A DNA stretch of 64,000 nucleotides, from positions 54,273 through 118,272 of the forward strand of contig JABMIG010000329.1 of assembly GCA_013187285.1 (NCBI GenBank), read 5' to 3'. Every line of letters starts with the position of its first letter. Position 1 is the first letter of the stretch. Shown in pieces: positions 11,138 through 21,505 of the stretch. This DNA is from Cyclotella cryptica. Taxonomy: Eukaryota > Bacillariophyta > Thalassiosirophyceae > Thalassiosirales > Thalassiosiraceae. The notes under the pieces are model-generated. The model saw only the letters and a program-made list of their open reading frames with translations, searched no databases and was not told the origin of the DNA. The translations under genes and the position numbers were made by a program.

Positions 11138-12543
11138 TTGAGTAAGGCAAACAAACAATCACACTACATTTATTCAGTAAAGTTGGACATGTTAGTGGAA
11201 GGGTCAACAGATGTGTGTGCTTATTGTGGAGAATTACTAGGACTGTTAGCTATTCATTTAATTCTGCTGGCGGTAAATAAACTCAGTCCAAATTTGACTG
11301 GAACAGTGTGTATTGGCTCGGACTGTCTGGGGGCTCTGGGGCGGGTAGTGCGCCTCCCCAGTGATCGACTTCCAAGTGGTACCAAGCACTCGGATATACT
11401 AAAGGTGTTGATATTCCACTGTCAAGAATTTTCGTTTGTCTGTGTATATGAGCATGTTGAGGCGCACCAAGATGACCAGGGCGCCTACATGGAACTTTCA
11501 CGTGTGGTACAGCTCAATTGCTGCATGGACATCGCAGCCAAGAGTGAACTGTGGGAGTTGGTTGGCCAGACGACTCCGGCTCAATTGCACCTTCCGTTGG
11601 AACCTGTGGTAGTAATGGTAGGGCGGCATAAGATGACCCCTGGGTCGGAAGAGAGCATTGTCTATTGCTGCAACAAAATCTTGGCACGAAGAATACTGTC
11701 CAATCCAAAGGTGCATTGGCTGGATGAAGAACAATCCGATGAGGTGTACTGGCCACGTGTTATCAAGCCTTGGCGGAGGTCCCTCGAATGTTTCAATTGT
11801 TTGCAGCGAAGCAAACTTTGGGGATAGCAGGTTGTAATGTAAATCAGGCGTATTACACACCTGGTCATGATCGGCGGTGCCCGAGTTGTGGGGTTGAGCA
11901 GGAGACAGGCAGACATATACTGATGTGTGATGAAGCAGGTAGAGTCGACGTCTTGCACCGGTCGATTGACTTACTTGATAGTTGGCTGAAGACGAATGGC
12001 ACTGAGCAGAGGCTTCGTCGGTTCATTGTGCAGTATGCACATGGGAGAGGTGGCCGGAACATGCAAGAAATTGTTGGATTTTGACGAGAATATCGGAGGT
12101 TGGCAGTGTCAGTAGACTGTATTGGGTGGAGGAGATTTATGGAAGGTATGCTGTCGTGGGAGCTGGTAGAACTACAAAAATACGCTTTAGTGGAGACGGA
12201 GTCACGTTTGACGATTGACAAGTGGGCAAAGGAGTTGGTAATTTGGTTGCTGGAGATTACCCATGGACAATGGCTCTACAGGAACGTGATGGTGCACGAC
12301 CGGACTGCTGGGGACTTAGTTACAAAATGCAAGGAGGATATTCGGAAAGCACTGGAGGATCAACTGGAGCTTGGTGAGGATGGGCTTGAAGACGATGATA
12401 AGTTTCTGTTGGAGATCAATCTAGATGATCTAGGTACCTCGTCGGGAGAGGACCAAACTTATTGGTTGCTGGCACTGGAGGCAGCAAGGGACGAAAGGAC
12501 GCTGTGGCTGAGCCAAGATAGCAGTGACAATGGGTCCCATTAG
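11138..12543 (+). mobile_element. Retroelement-derived 3' coding segment (fossil)
   Basis: The plus strand carries the last part of a polyprotein-like reading frame. Its first third resembles an RNase H-like fold (GSDCLGALG and later HVEAHQDD). A middle segment has MFQLFAAKQTLGIAG and a CPSCG...H zinc-knuckle-like motif, and the end has GWRRFMEG and an acidic ELGEDGLEDDDKFLLEINL stretch. I recognise this arrangement as the C-terminal part of a reverse-transcriptase-bearing protein that is abundant in diatom genomes, though I cannot name the element family. No reverse transcriptase domain lies upstream in the window, so it is a 5'-truncated copy, and its frame is broken in a few places. It is treated as a dead remnant. 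Confidence 0.6.
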
Positions 12544-13264
12544 TTGGAGCGGCGTTTACAATTTCCTTCATGCAGGAAGTAAAGTCTCGGGACATTATTG
12601 CCTGAGCGTAAGCTCAGATGAGAGAGAGCCGTTCTCTCTGGTGGCCCAGGCTGCAACGCTAATTGGCATGCCCCTTTGGCGTATGAAGACTCCCATTCGT
12701 GGTTCTAGTGTCTAGGTAGAGATTTAACAAGTACCTAATTTCTTATGTTGTTGTTGTTGAGGAACTGGGGTGAGGAAACTAAAGAGTAGTTTTTTTGTCT
12801 TCTAAACATATTTTGTGAAGAAAGAAGGAAGTGTCATACAAATTTTAACGTATCAACCGGATTTTCAACGCACCTCTATGGCTCGCGGTACCATACTGTA
12901 TTGTACCATAGATCCTGTCAAGTCTTGTCGCCAGATAGAAGAATATAGCGATTAAGCTGCGAGTAGGATTCTTTAATGTTACCCAGTTCGCGGCATCTCA
13001 CTAAACCTTCACTCAAATGTATCTCAAACGAAATACTGATATTGCTTTGACACCACAAAAGCATTAGTATGGGCATAAGAAGCATCAAGCAGCTCATTTT
13101 GGCACTTCGACTTGCAAAGGACGATGCAATATTGGCTAATAAGCCCAGTGCTGTGCCAGGCTGTGCCTTTCGCCCTTGCTTCAATCAACAGCCTCGGGTC
13201 ATCACAAGTCTAGTTGTCGCCACAGTCGACTCAGAGATTGGCGGTTCCAATCCAAAACGGAAAG
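12544..13264. other. Spacer before the CaaX gene
   Basis: No supported gene is present. Frames here are short and lack domains. The stretch would hold the promoter and 5' UTR of the gene starting at 13265, but no core promoter motif can be assigned by eye. Confidence 0.4.
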
Positions 13265-16198
13265 ATGAATTCGCCTCGATCAAAAATCGACCGTCATGAT
13301 GAAATGACGAACGTCCCCGGTCGTAAGTTCCCAGTCCAAGAGCGAGGCCGTACCATTTCGCGCTCCAGGTCTCGAGCCCCTCCCTCTCCTGAACGTTCGT
13401 TGCGATCTAACAAAGTTGACGCAAGAGATGACGCGAGTTCAGCTGGAACACAGCTAACTGCGAGAAATGTGCGGATTGGACACGGGCACTGGAAGTCTTC
13501 ATCGGGTAACTCGGCGTCGGAGAACAGTTTCAAACGCGATCTTGGCAGTGCTGATGAAAGGAGGGTTCCATCCGTATCGGTTAGTGCTCGCCCAACAAAG
13601 GCACAAGTGGAATTAAGTTCGTCGGCCTCGGTTGCTTCCTCGTATTCAAGGATGCAAACGAGTTCGCCCGCCTCTGTCATATCAGCGTTATCCAATGAGC
13701 GGTCTCTTTTGTTGGGAACGAAGCCTTCCAAGACTTACGCAGATGAGTACTTAAGAGCGGCAATTAGCTCTCCCGGCAGTAAAGCAATCAGGAAGACCGC
13801 TCTTGATTCTTCGGTGCCTTTCCCAAGTAATGCTACGTTGTCTCATTCGAGTTACATCAGTGAAGGCGGGCGTGACTACGACGATCCACCCGAGATCACC
13901 TCCATTCCGACAGATGAAATTGTGGATTCCTTCACCAGACCTACTGCCGATAACGAAGAAGATGCCAACGACAACAACGTTGATGAAACAGTTATGCGTG
14001 GATCACGCGATCAATATACACTTGGACGACTCCAAGCAAGAGCCAGCAAACGTCGAGAGTTGCTTCAACAAGTTCCCGAAGAGGAAGATGTGACAAATTT
14101 TCACCTGAGAACTCGCGCATCACGCATTAAGCATATTCGAAGTTTGTATCTTCCTCTTGAAGTGGACAGCACACAGAGTACAAATCCTTCCAAAACTACA
14201 AGTCCGATGGCGGAAAGCCCTGAGCAGAATTCTGTCGTTGGAGAAAGTGCCGTTGGGACTCCAGGATTCAGTGAAAACTGTGTTAATAATCTCAATCACC
14301 ATTCTGCAGTTAGTCATCCTACCGATGATGGATGTAATAATCGTTCCGTCATGAGTCTCACGCTATCTAGCATTGAATGTCCCAGAAAAAATTCGGACAG
14401 TAATATCAGTGCGGTCGGTAGCCCGAGCAATCGATCCTTCAAGTCCAATTTAAGCCAAGATGAGCTGCAGAGTACCAGACTTTCTCCCGTAGGAAACTCG
14501 GTCGGTAGTCCGAGTACTCATTCTGTGAACAATTCGAGTGAAGGTACTGGGCGTGTAATAAGCCCAAACAATCGTTCTGTTAGGAGGCTTTCTACAATCG
14601 AAAATTCTGTTGGCGCTAGCAATGTTTCTGCGAACAATGTGAGTGTCGTTGACAGTTATTGTAATCCGATGACCAATGCAAGCGCGGCACAGAGTTTCAG
14701 TCGAAAATCAACTATGACAAGTTCAAAAAGCGGTACTCTTTCAAGTGACGAAATGTCTGAGTACCGTGTGAAACTGTTTGCCAAAATGCTTCGCCTTTTG
14801 GATGACGTCGAACATCCAGGGGTTTATGCAAGTTCGACCAGGGGAAGTCAAAATGATGAAAGGTCTTACGAATATAGCGTAGCTGAGCTGAAACTGATTC
14901 AGAAACGCACCGAAGAGGAGATGAGCCGCATTATGAATGGATTTGATAGATCGAAGGGAAACAAAATCAAAGTTGTCAATGAAAAAGGAGGGTTGAACGC
15001 CAGCAGTCGATGCGCCTCGATTAAAGAATCGAGTAGAGATCCGGAATTCTCTTCAAGGTCAGAAGATGAAAAACGTCCTCCGCCTGAAAAAATTATGTTG
15101 TCCGAAGCTATTGCGTCCAAGTTAAGTGACATTACATCGCCCACTGCCTGTCAAGATGGCTCGGGTGTTTATCTTGATGTTTCCTCAAATAACTATTATT
15201 GCGTCATCGACAATAATGAGGATGAACTCACGGAATCGACGCCAAGAAATCGCCCGCCTCGGCCATCAAGTCCGAGAAAGAAGAAGAACCCATCGGTTAC
15301 TACATCAGTTGGCAAAGAGAGTTTACCCATCGTGCAGGAGACACCTGAGTTTGTGATGGAGTACTCGAACAACGAGGGGCTGATAGATTGCGAGGTAGAT
15401 TCACCAATACTTAAAATTGCGTTGGAGAGTCAGAGCATCAAATCAGCTGAGAGCAAGAGCGTGCCGCAGTGTGCAGCTGATAGTAATAGCACAGATGTGT
15501 CTTTAAATACGCCAGACAATAACTATGTTTGCGAGCGTAGGGGTAGTCACACAGCATTGGCAAAAAATGTGTCTAAATACAGTTTGGAGAGGAAACAATT
15601 AACATTGAAATCCTTCGATGATCAAGTGAGTGAGTCAGAAAGTGTTAAGAGAACACAGCCATCCAAATATGGCTATTCAGAGGGCATTGAGTTAAACGGT
15701 GTAGAGTGCAAGTCGGAAGGCTTGGACGAGATTTCGGAAGCTGATGAAGTTTGTGAGCCTGGGACTGTAGATGCAGCTGCAGATGAAATGATGCTTCACA
15801 GTGAAGAGGGTCCTCTTTATAACAGTGTTCACAACATGACAGCTGTTTCTCAAAATGAAGCGAGAGACAAGTTACTTGCCGCAAGTAGAAGTGCTGCGCG
15901 TCGCACTGTCAAAAAGCAAAGGAAGCAAGCAGAAGACCGCTTTCATGACGGGATTATGAAGGCTGTGTCGGCGGCAGAAGAGATGCAAAGACTCAAGGAT
16001 GAAGTAATGGATGAAGTTTATGAAACATTTGACTGCGATGAATCGCCAAAGATCAACGAGGAGTACTCTCAAGGCAATGATTTGCTTACCGAGCCTGCTG
16101 GTGAGGTAAAAAATGAAGAATTGTATATTGATCAGCCTATCGAGCCAGAACAGCTGAATAGTCCTGAACATGAGCAATGTGGCTGTGTGATACAGTAA
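13265..16198 (+). CDS. Unknown Ser-rich disordered protein with C-terminal CaaX box
   Basis: This intronless frame of 977 codons starts at the ATG at 13265; the frame is open 17 codons further upstream but without another ATG. I do not recognise the family. The N-terminal 60 residues are basic and RS-rich (GRTISRSRSRAPPSPERS). Residues of about 200-320 are acidic and then contain a basic RASKRRELL/RTRASRIKHIR patch. The middle is a long Ser/Asn-rich tract with repeated SVGSPS and NNRSV words. A short predicted helical block (EYRVKLFAKMLRLLDDVEHP) lies near residue 517, and an Ala/Lys/Glu-rich likely coiled coil (RRTVKKQRKQAEDRF) lies near 900. The protein ends ...HEQCGCVIQ, a CaaX box with a Gln that favours farnesylation, plus a second cysteine two residues upstream. 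Membrane anchoring by lipid is inferred. The long open frame supports a real gene. Confidence 0.8.
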   Translation: MNSPRSKIDRHDEMTNVPGRKFPVQERGRTISRSRSRAPPSPERSLRSNKVDARDDASSAGTQLTARNVRIGHGHWKSSSGNSASENSFKRDLGSADERRVPSVSVSARPTKAQVELSSSASVASSYSRMQTSSPASVISALSNERSLLLGTKPSKTYADEYLRAAISSPGSKAIRKTALDSSVPFPSNATLSHSSYISEGGRDYDDPPEITSIPTDEIVDSFTRPTADNEEDANDNNVDETVMRGSRDQYTLGRLQARASKRRELLQQVPEEEDVTNFHLRTRASRIKHIRSLYLPLEVDSTQSTNPSKTTSPMAESPEQNSVVGESAVGTPGFSENCVNNLNHHSAVSHPTDDGCNNRSVMSLTLSSIECPRKNSDSNISAVGSPSNRSFKSNLSQDELQSTRLSPVGNSVGSPSTHSVNNSSEGTGRVISPNNRSVRRLSTIENSVGASNVSANNVSVVDSYCNPMTNASAAQSFSRKSTMTSSKSGTLSSDEMSEYRVKLFAKMLRLLDDVEHPGVYASSTRGSQNDERSYEYSVAELKLIQKRTEEEMSRIMNGFDRSKGNKIKVVNEKGGLNASSRCASIKESSRDPEFSSRSEDEKRPPPEKIMLSEAIASKLSDITSPTACQDGSGVYLDVSSNNYYCVIDNNEDELTESTPRNRPPRPSSPRKKKNPSVTTSVGKESLPIVQETPEFVMEYSNNEGLIDCEVDSPILKIALESQSIKSAESKSVPQCAADSNSTDVSLNTPDNNYVCERRGSHTALAKNVSKYSLERKQLTLKSFDDQVSESESVKRTQPSKYGYSEGIELNGVECKSEGLDEISEADEVCEPGTVDAAADEMMLHSEEGPLYNSVHNMTAVSQNEARDKLLAASRSAARRTVKKQRKQAEDRFHDGIMKAVSAAEEMQRLKDEVMDEVYETFDCDESPKINEEYSQGNDLLTEPAGEVKNEELYIDQPIEPEQLNSPEHEQCGCVIQ

Positions 16199-17580
16199 AT
16201 GATTTTGTGGGCCTTTCTTTTATGATATTTCCTCTTAGCACTAAGAAAAGCCTATTTACACTTGGAGACAATAAGTAAACTTAGTCAAATGAGGGGTGAC
16301 ATCCTAACAAAATTTACTAGCTAAGCCTAACCCTAAGACCCAGGTACCGAAATAGACCGCCAATCTAATTGTGCGAAGTAGTGAAGTATTGTACTTTGAC
16401 GAGAAAATTGCCTCCCACAAATTTCCCACTGAGTAGTTGAGTACCCAAACAACCAGTCAAATTGAAAGAAATATTTTGGCCGGAACTTTCCCTTTATCAA
16501 ATTTATCGCCAAAAATATGTCCCCGAAAAGAATCGCCAAAAAATTAATTCTCCAAAAAATTCGCTAATCTAGAAAAAAATGCTGGTACTTTGACGGAATG
16601 CCAGACTGACTTTCTCAAAGTATCCACGTACCAAAAATTTGGTCACAACTAGGGCTAGTTAGGGAGAAAGTTCCCGACCAACCGCCACAAAAATCCTCTA
16701 TGGTACTTGGGTACCAATGTCTTGGTCAAAGATATGTCGTCCCTCCTTTAGTCAACTACCTGTTGAGTTGATTGTTCCCATATCTAACATGCTATTGATT
16801 GAGAATTGTGTCAGGACTCAGGACATTAAATTAGGTTCTATCCCTATTTAGTCATCAAGTGAGTAGAAGTGCCTAATAATGTGTTTAGTTTTCTGGCCAG
16901 GGTCATAATCACACAAAAAATGCCCAAGTCTGAGCTTGCAATGCCAATGTCTGGCCTACGTGGTGTCCAATACCTCCACAGTGCACAATACCTAGTTGGC
17001 CTACATGGTACCCAATACCTCTATGATGCAACTCTGTGTCATCTCTCTTCCCACTAAAGACTGAGAGTTTGTGCAGCAACAATCATGAAAAATCACTAAG
17101 ACTGATTGAGGCACCACAACAATACATTTTAGATATTTAAAGTTTTGAATACACCTTGCTTTCTCTTCCCATGACACGTTAACCAAAATGGCTGCTGGCT
17201 CATGCTATTGTGGTATGTCTTCCCACTGCCTTGATCCAACTAGGGGGTGCAGTGGAGAATTCTTCCCCACCTAATTTTGATGCACATACAAATATGGTAT
17301 CTTATAGTTTATTCCAACTGTGGGATACATTCGAGTTCATTCTTGCATCCAATCTTTTTTGGTACCTCAAAATCGCTCGAAATCGTCCCATCTTCAAAAT
17401 CACAATTGAAGAGCATCCCTCAAAATGGAGGCCCGCTATCATGAATTGCTCCTCTCATATATTTGTTAGGGCAAATCTGAGATCATAGTGACCTTGGAGC
17501 ATAGATAGGCCAGGTTCCTACCATCTCAGTTCCCCTCTAAGTGCTACATCGATTGTGTATTCTTTGAGAAGCACATTTCA
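16199..17580. other. AT-rich intergenic region
   Basis: Stop codons are frequent in all frames and no domain is visible. A few GGTACC-centred words and CCTAATACC-like words recur loosely at 16900-17030. Nothing else is supported. Confidence 0.5.
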
Positions 17581-18445
17581 TTTTGCACTCGCATCATGGC
17601 AAAAAGCGGAAATCCATCGTGCTGATTGTTATATCTCAGCCCATTGTCCTCCAATCATCGCCCGATGACAGGGACACCCACTCCACACCACTACGCAGCC
17701 ACCGTCCCCATCCGTTCTGCTCTGCAACTCGTTTTTCATGTCACGTCGCGCGATTTCTTTCTAGCTTTGCGAAGAAAAAAACCAACGCCACCACTGCCTT
17801 CCACCAGAGCCGCCAGAGCAACCAAAGCCACCAACGCCTCCAAAGAATGAAAAGAGGGTAGTAATGCACAAGAAGAAGCGGGCATTTACTAGAACCATTT
17901 GCCGGAAGAAGTCTTCTCCAATCCACCAACACACCAAGCCCGGGAGCACAACCCAACCGACAACAGTGATGAAGAGCATACTTCTCCGGCGATGGCCAAC
18001 ACTGACATGGCTGGCTCTTGCCCCAACATCACAACACGCCATGGTGCTTCAAGACAACCCTCCATTGCAGAGTTGGCAGGAGAATTGAAGAGGAAGCGGA
18101 ATGAGCTTGCATCTGCTCATTCAGAACTGGATGCTCAGAAGAAAGAGGTAGAACGTCTCAAAAAAGGAACAAACTGTTAACAGATGCCTCAATGAAGGCA
18201 CGTACTGATCTGAGGGACAAAAGGAAACAATCTACTTTATTAGACAAGCATTACAACAAGATGATGCATGAGGAAAGGAAACAATCCACCAAATTAGATG
18301 ATCACTACAAAAATAAGATTCGTGCATTGGAAGAGAGTGCAGAGAACGCCAAAGCCAGGACTATTTCATTTTAAGAGGGCAAGCTGAAGAAGGAGGAGGT
18401 GAGCCATTTATCATATTTTTGTGAAATCATGCTGACACTATGTGT

Positions 18446-19281
18446 TAGGCCAAAAGCTCGGGAAAATTCGATTCCTTAGGAATCGAAAAAAATTTAGCGA
18501 TGAGCACTTCGAATCCTGAGGAATTCCGACTTTGACTAGTTTTTGCACTTTTTCAGGGAATGCGCAGAACAATTCTTTGGGAACAGCCTCGTTAAATTTA
18601 AAATGTGTTAAGTTGCGTGAAATATGCTATGTCGGTGGCAGATTTCACAAAATATGGCGGCAAAACGCATGCAATTGTCTGTGTTGGCATCACATTTTTT
18701 CAATTATGGCTAGGTACTAATCCCTACGTAATGTTAAATCTTTTGACACCAGTGTTCAAGGAATTGACCATCACATGCCACGAGGTCAATTCCTTAGGAA
18801 GTACTGTTCGCGTTTGTATACGTGCTGTGAACTTCAGCAAGCACTATTCCTCGGGAATCATATACGTGCCGCGAACTACAGAAAACTACAATTCCCAAGG
18901 AATTGTAATTACTTTTCTAGTTAACGACAACACAATTCCTAAGGAATTAAAGTCAACACTATTTCTTAGTAGTGACCAAAGGAGTCATTCTAGATCAGAA
19001 TAGTGAACTGACAAGTCATTATATCCTGATGTCAAATCGTCAAGGTGCTGTGCGAAAGTGATGCCAACCTAGTGATGTGAACAGAAAGGGCATTGAAACA
19101 TGATGCCAAACTGTCACGATTCCCTGAATACCCAGGCTCGATCTGGTAAAACCACAGTTCACGAGGAATTGGCCACCAAAAATAGCAAAAGATAGTCAAG
19201 TCTGCATTCCCAGGAGTTGAAATCGCTAAATTTTTTTTATACAATTCCTAAGGAATCGAATCTTCCCGAGCTTTTGGCCTA
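18446..19281. mobile_element. MITE of 836 bp with about 55-bp TIRs, internal palindrome array
   Basis: The left end TAGGCCAAAAGCTCGGGAA and the right end in reverse complement match over about 55 bp with a few mismatches. Both ends carry TA, so a TA target duplication with GGCC-starting TIRs is likely, as in Tc1/mariner-like elements. The interior has no coding capacity but holds some eight to ten variants of the palindrome AATTCCTNAGGAATT. It sits inside a predicted intron of the coiled-coil gene, so it may have been tolerated by splicing. Confidence 0.75.
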
Positions 19282-19586
19282 GCATATGATCTCATATCAT
19301 TCGTGTTATCTTTCTAAAGGAGAGGCGAGAAAGGCATGTTGAATCTGTCGGGAAGAAAACAGCAGAGCAAATTGCAAAGGAGCAGAAACGTCATGAATCC
19401 GAATTACGTTTGTTGCATGATAAAGCTCGTTCTTTAATTGACAATAAAGAAAAGATCATTGAGGTAATTTTGCTAATTAATGTAGTTACAACCATCACGA
19501 ATGTAGTTGTGACTAAAATGCATTTTGCTAACATTGTTCTGATTATTAGTGTTGCAGCATATGAGCAAGAGCAATTATCACAGAAG

Positions 19587-19697
<111 letters not shown>

Positions 19698-19903
19698 CTA
19701 TACTCGCAAATAAGCTTATTTTTCCATAGAGGAATAGTACACTCTAGCAAATAAGTCTATCCTTGCAAAGAGCACGATTCATAGTGCTATTTGCGAGAAA
19801 TAAGGTATCTGCAGTACTAAAATGTAGCAACAGTCACCAAGTCGCACACACACCATCCCATGCTGGCATCCACCTCTTCTGTCTCTCCTCCCATAAAACA
19901 ACC

Positions 19904-21025
19904 ATGTCTGCTCGCTATCCAAAGTGGGGGACAAAACTGAAAGCAGACTTCGGCAGACACATTGAAGCCAGCCCCATTAACCCAAACAAGACAGACAAGG
20001 CCTACATCCTCTCCATACGCGATCCGTACCACAAGGACCGTCCTGATGCCACGTTTATCAAGAACTACAATGCATCCATCTCAGAGTGGCACGTCGGCCA
20101 TTATGTCAACGAATACAACAAGGGAAAAGGTGAGGTCATTACTTGAATTTGACTGTTTCAATTAACTTAAACTTTTTGCTTCCGCCACTCGTTCTCAGGC
20201 TGCTGAGGAGGAAGAAGACTACAATTCGGAAGCAGACAAAGACTTTTCTGCCGAATTGCAGGAAGATGAGTCACTTGGTGACTTTGACACGGACATGGAG
20301 GCAGAAGAAGTTGAAGATTTGGATGCTGACCTTGATGACATGCCTCCTCCCACTCGCAAGAAGAGCATGACCCCCAAGAAGGCCGGTCCCAAGAAGATGC
20401 CAACACTGTGGATGGACTTTCCAGACAAATGCGCCAGCTAAAGGTCTCCAATGTCAAGCATGTCAGCTTCGACTGGAGGTTCCCTATGTCCATGTACAGC
20501 ATCATGGAAGATAACGAAAACAAGATTTACATCAAGTTGCTCAAGGGAGTCCAGCTTGCTCCCAAATTCATCCAGCATACCAAGGTTTTGCTGGCGGGAT
20601 GCATTTAGCCTCTGGGTGGGTGTGCCAACGTGGATGTACAAAGAATCGTACATGAAGGCTCGCATGGGCCATGAATGTAACACCAGTTCAGCCATATTTC
20701 AGGCTTTTGGCTTCATCATCCAACCAATAGGCAAGCTTTTTCCTGGAACTTCTGCTTGTGTTGAAGGAACTCCTCAACTTGTTGATCTTGATGAGGAGTG
20801 TGTTGAGGGTCCCGTTCCTTACCACTTTGACAATGCTCTCACGAAAGAAATCAGCATATCAACAACTCCAGGCAGTTCCAGAGTACCATGACCTTCAACT
20901 TGACTGCTGTCAAGAAGAAGGCCTTGAAGGTTGATAAGCCTAACACTCAGAATTTTGAGTACATCAATTCAAGTGACGATAGTGAGGAGGAAACTAATAT
21001 GAATGATGAGGAAGAAGAGTATTAG
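19904..21025 (+). pseudogene. Unknown acidic protein gene, intron-bearing, frame interrupted
   Basis: The ATG at 19904 opens a frame with MSARYPKWGTKLKADFGRHI and SISEWHVGHYV. A 64-nt intron (20135-20198, donor GAG|GTCATT, acceptor TTCTCAG) keeps the frame and leads into an acidic segment (EEEEDYNSEADKDF, then PPPTRKKSMTPKKAGPKK). Further coding-like segments lie in other frames: KHVSFDWRFPMSMYSIMED at about 20457-20512, SLWVGVPTWMYKESYMKARM at about 20610-20669, and an acidic end NSSDDSEEETNMNDEEEEY that stops at 21025. The frame therefore changes at least twice after 20400, by decay, missed introns or assembly error. I do not recognise the family. The acidic tail and the basic PKK patch would suit a nuclear protein, but this is only composition. 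Confidence 0.45.
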
Positions 21026-21505
21026 AATTTGTTTGGTTAGTTGGTTGTTGTGTTCATTGTTTACTATACTATGCAAAGTAATGAAATAGAATCAAATTGT
21101 ATGCAATTAAAACTTTGGCTTATTTCTTATATCAGAGCATTCCCACAGCCTCAATAAGCATTGGTCTCGGGTAGGATTCTCGATGGTGGCAGTTATTGGT
21201 AATTAACAATGCTTCGCTGCAACCAAGACTGTGCATAGGAGTGAGTAAAAAATAATGGCAGTGATACCGACCAATCTAATTTATTTTGTCACATAATTAT
21301 TCTGAAATCGTTGAGAAAGCATGTGCCTGGCAGAAACTTTTATTTTGGCGAAGACATTTTAGTGCGGTTGGATACCTGACACAATTTTTGTGGGCCAAAA
21401 ATGCCCTGATTCCTGCACAATACCGGAATATTTATGCAGAACTTGCGCATGTCTCATTTCAAGTTGATCCGGCTGCTCATTTTCAGCCTCGAACTCTCGC
21501 AGAAA

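Noticed and set aside
13214-13264. Upstream extension of the CaaX protein from a TTG codon
   Set aside because: Nuclear genes of this kind start at ATG, and the first in-frame ATG is at 13265.
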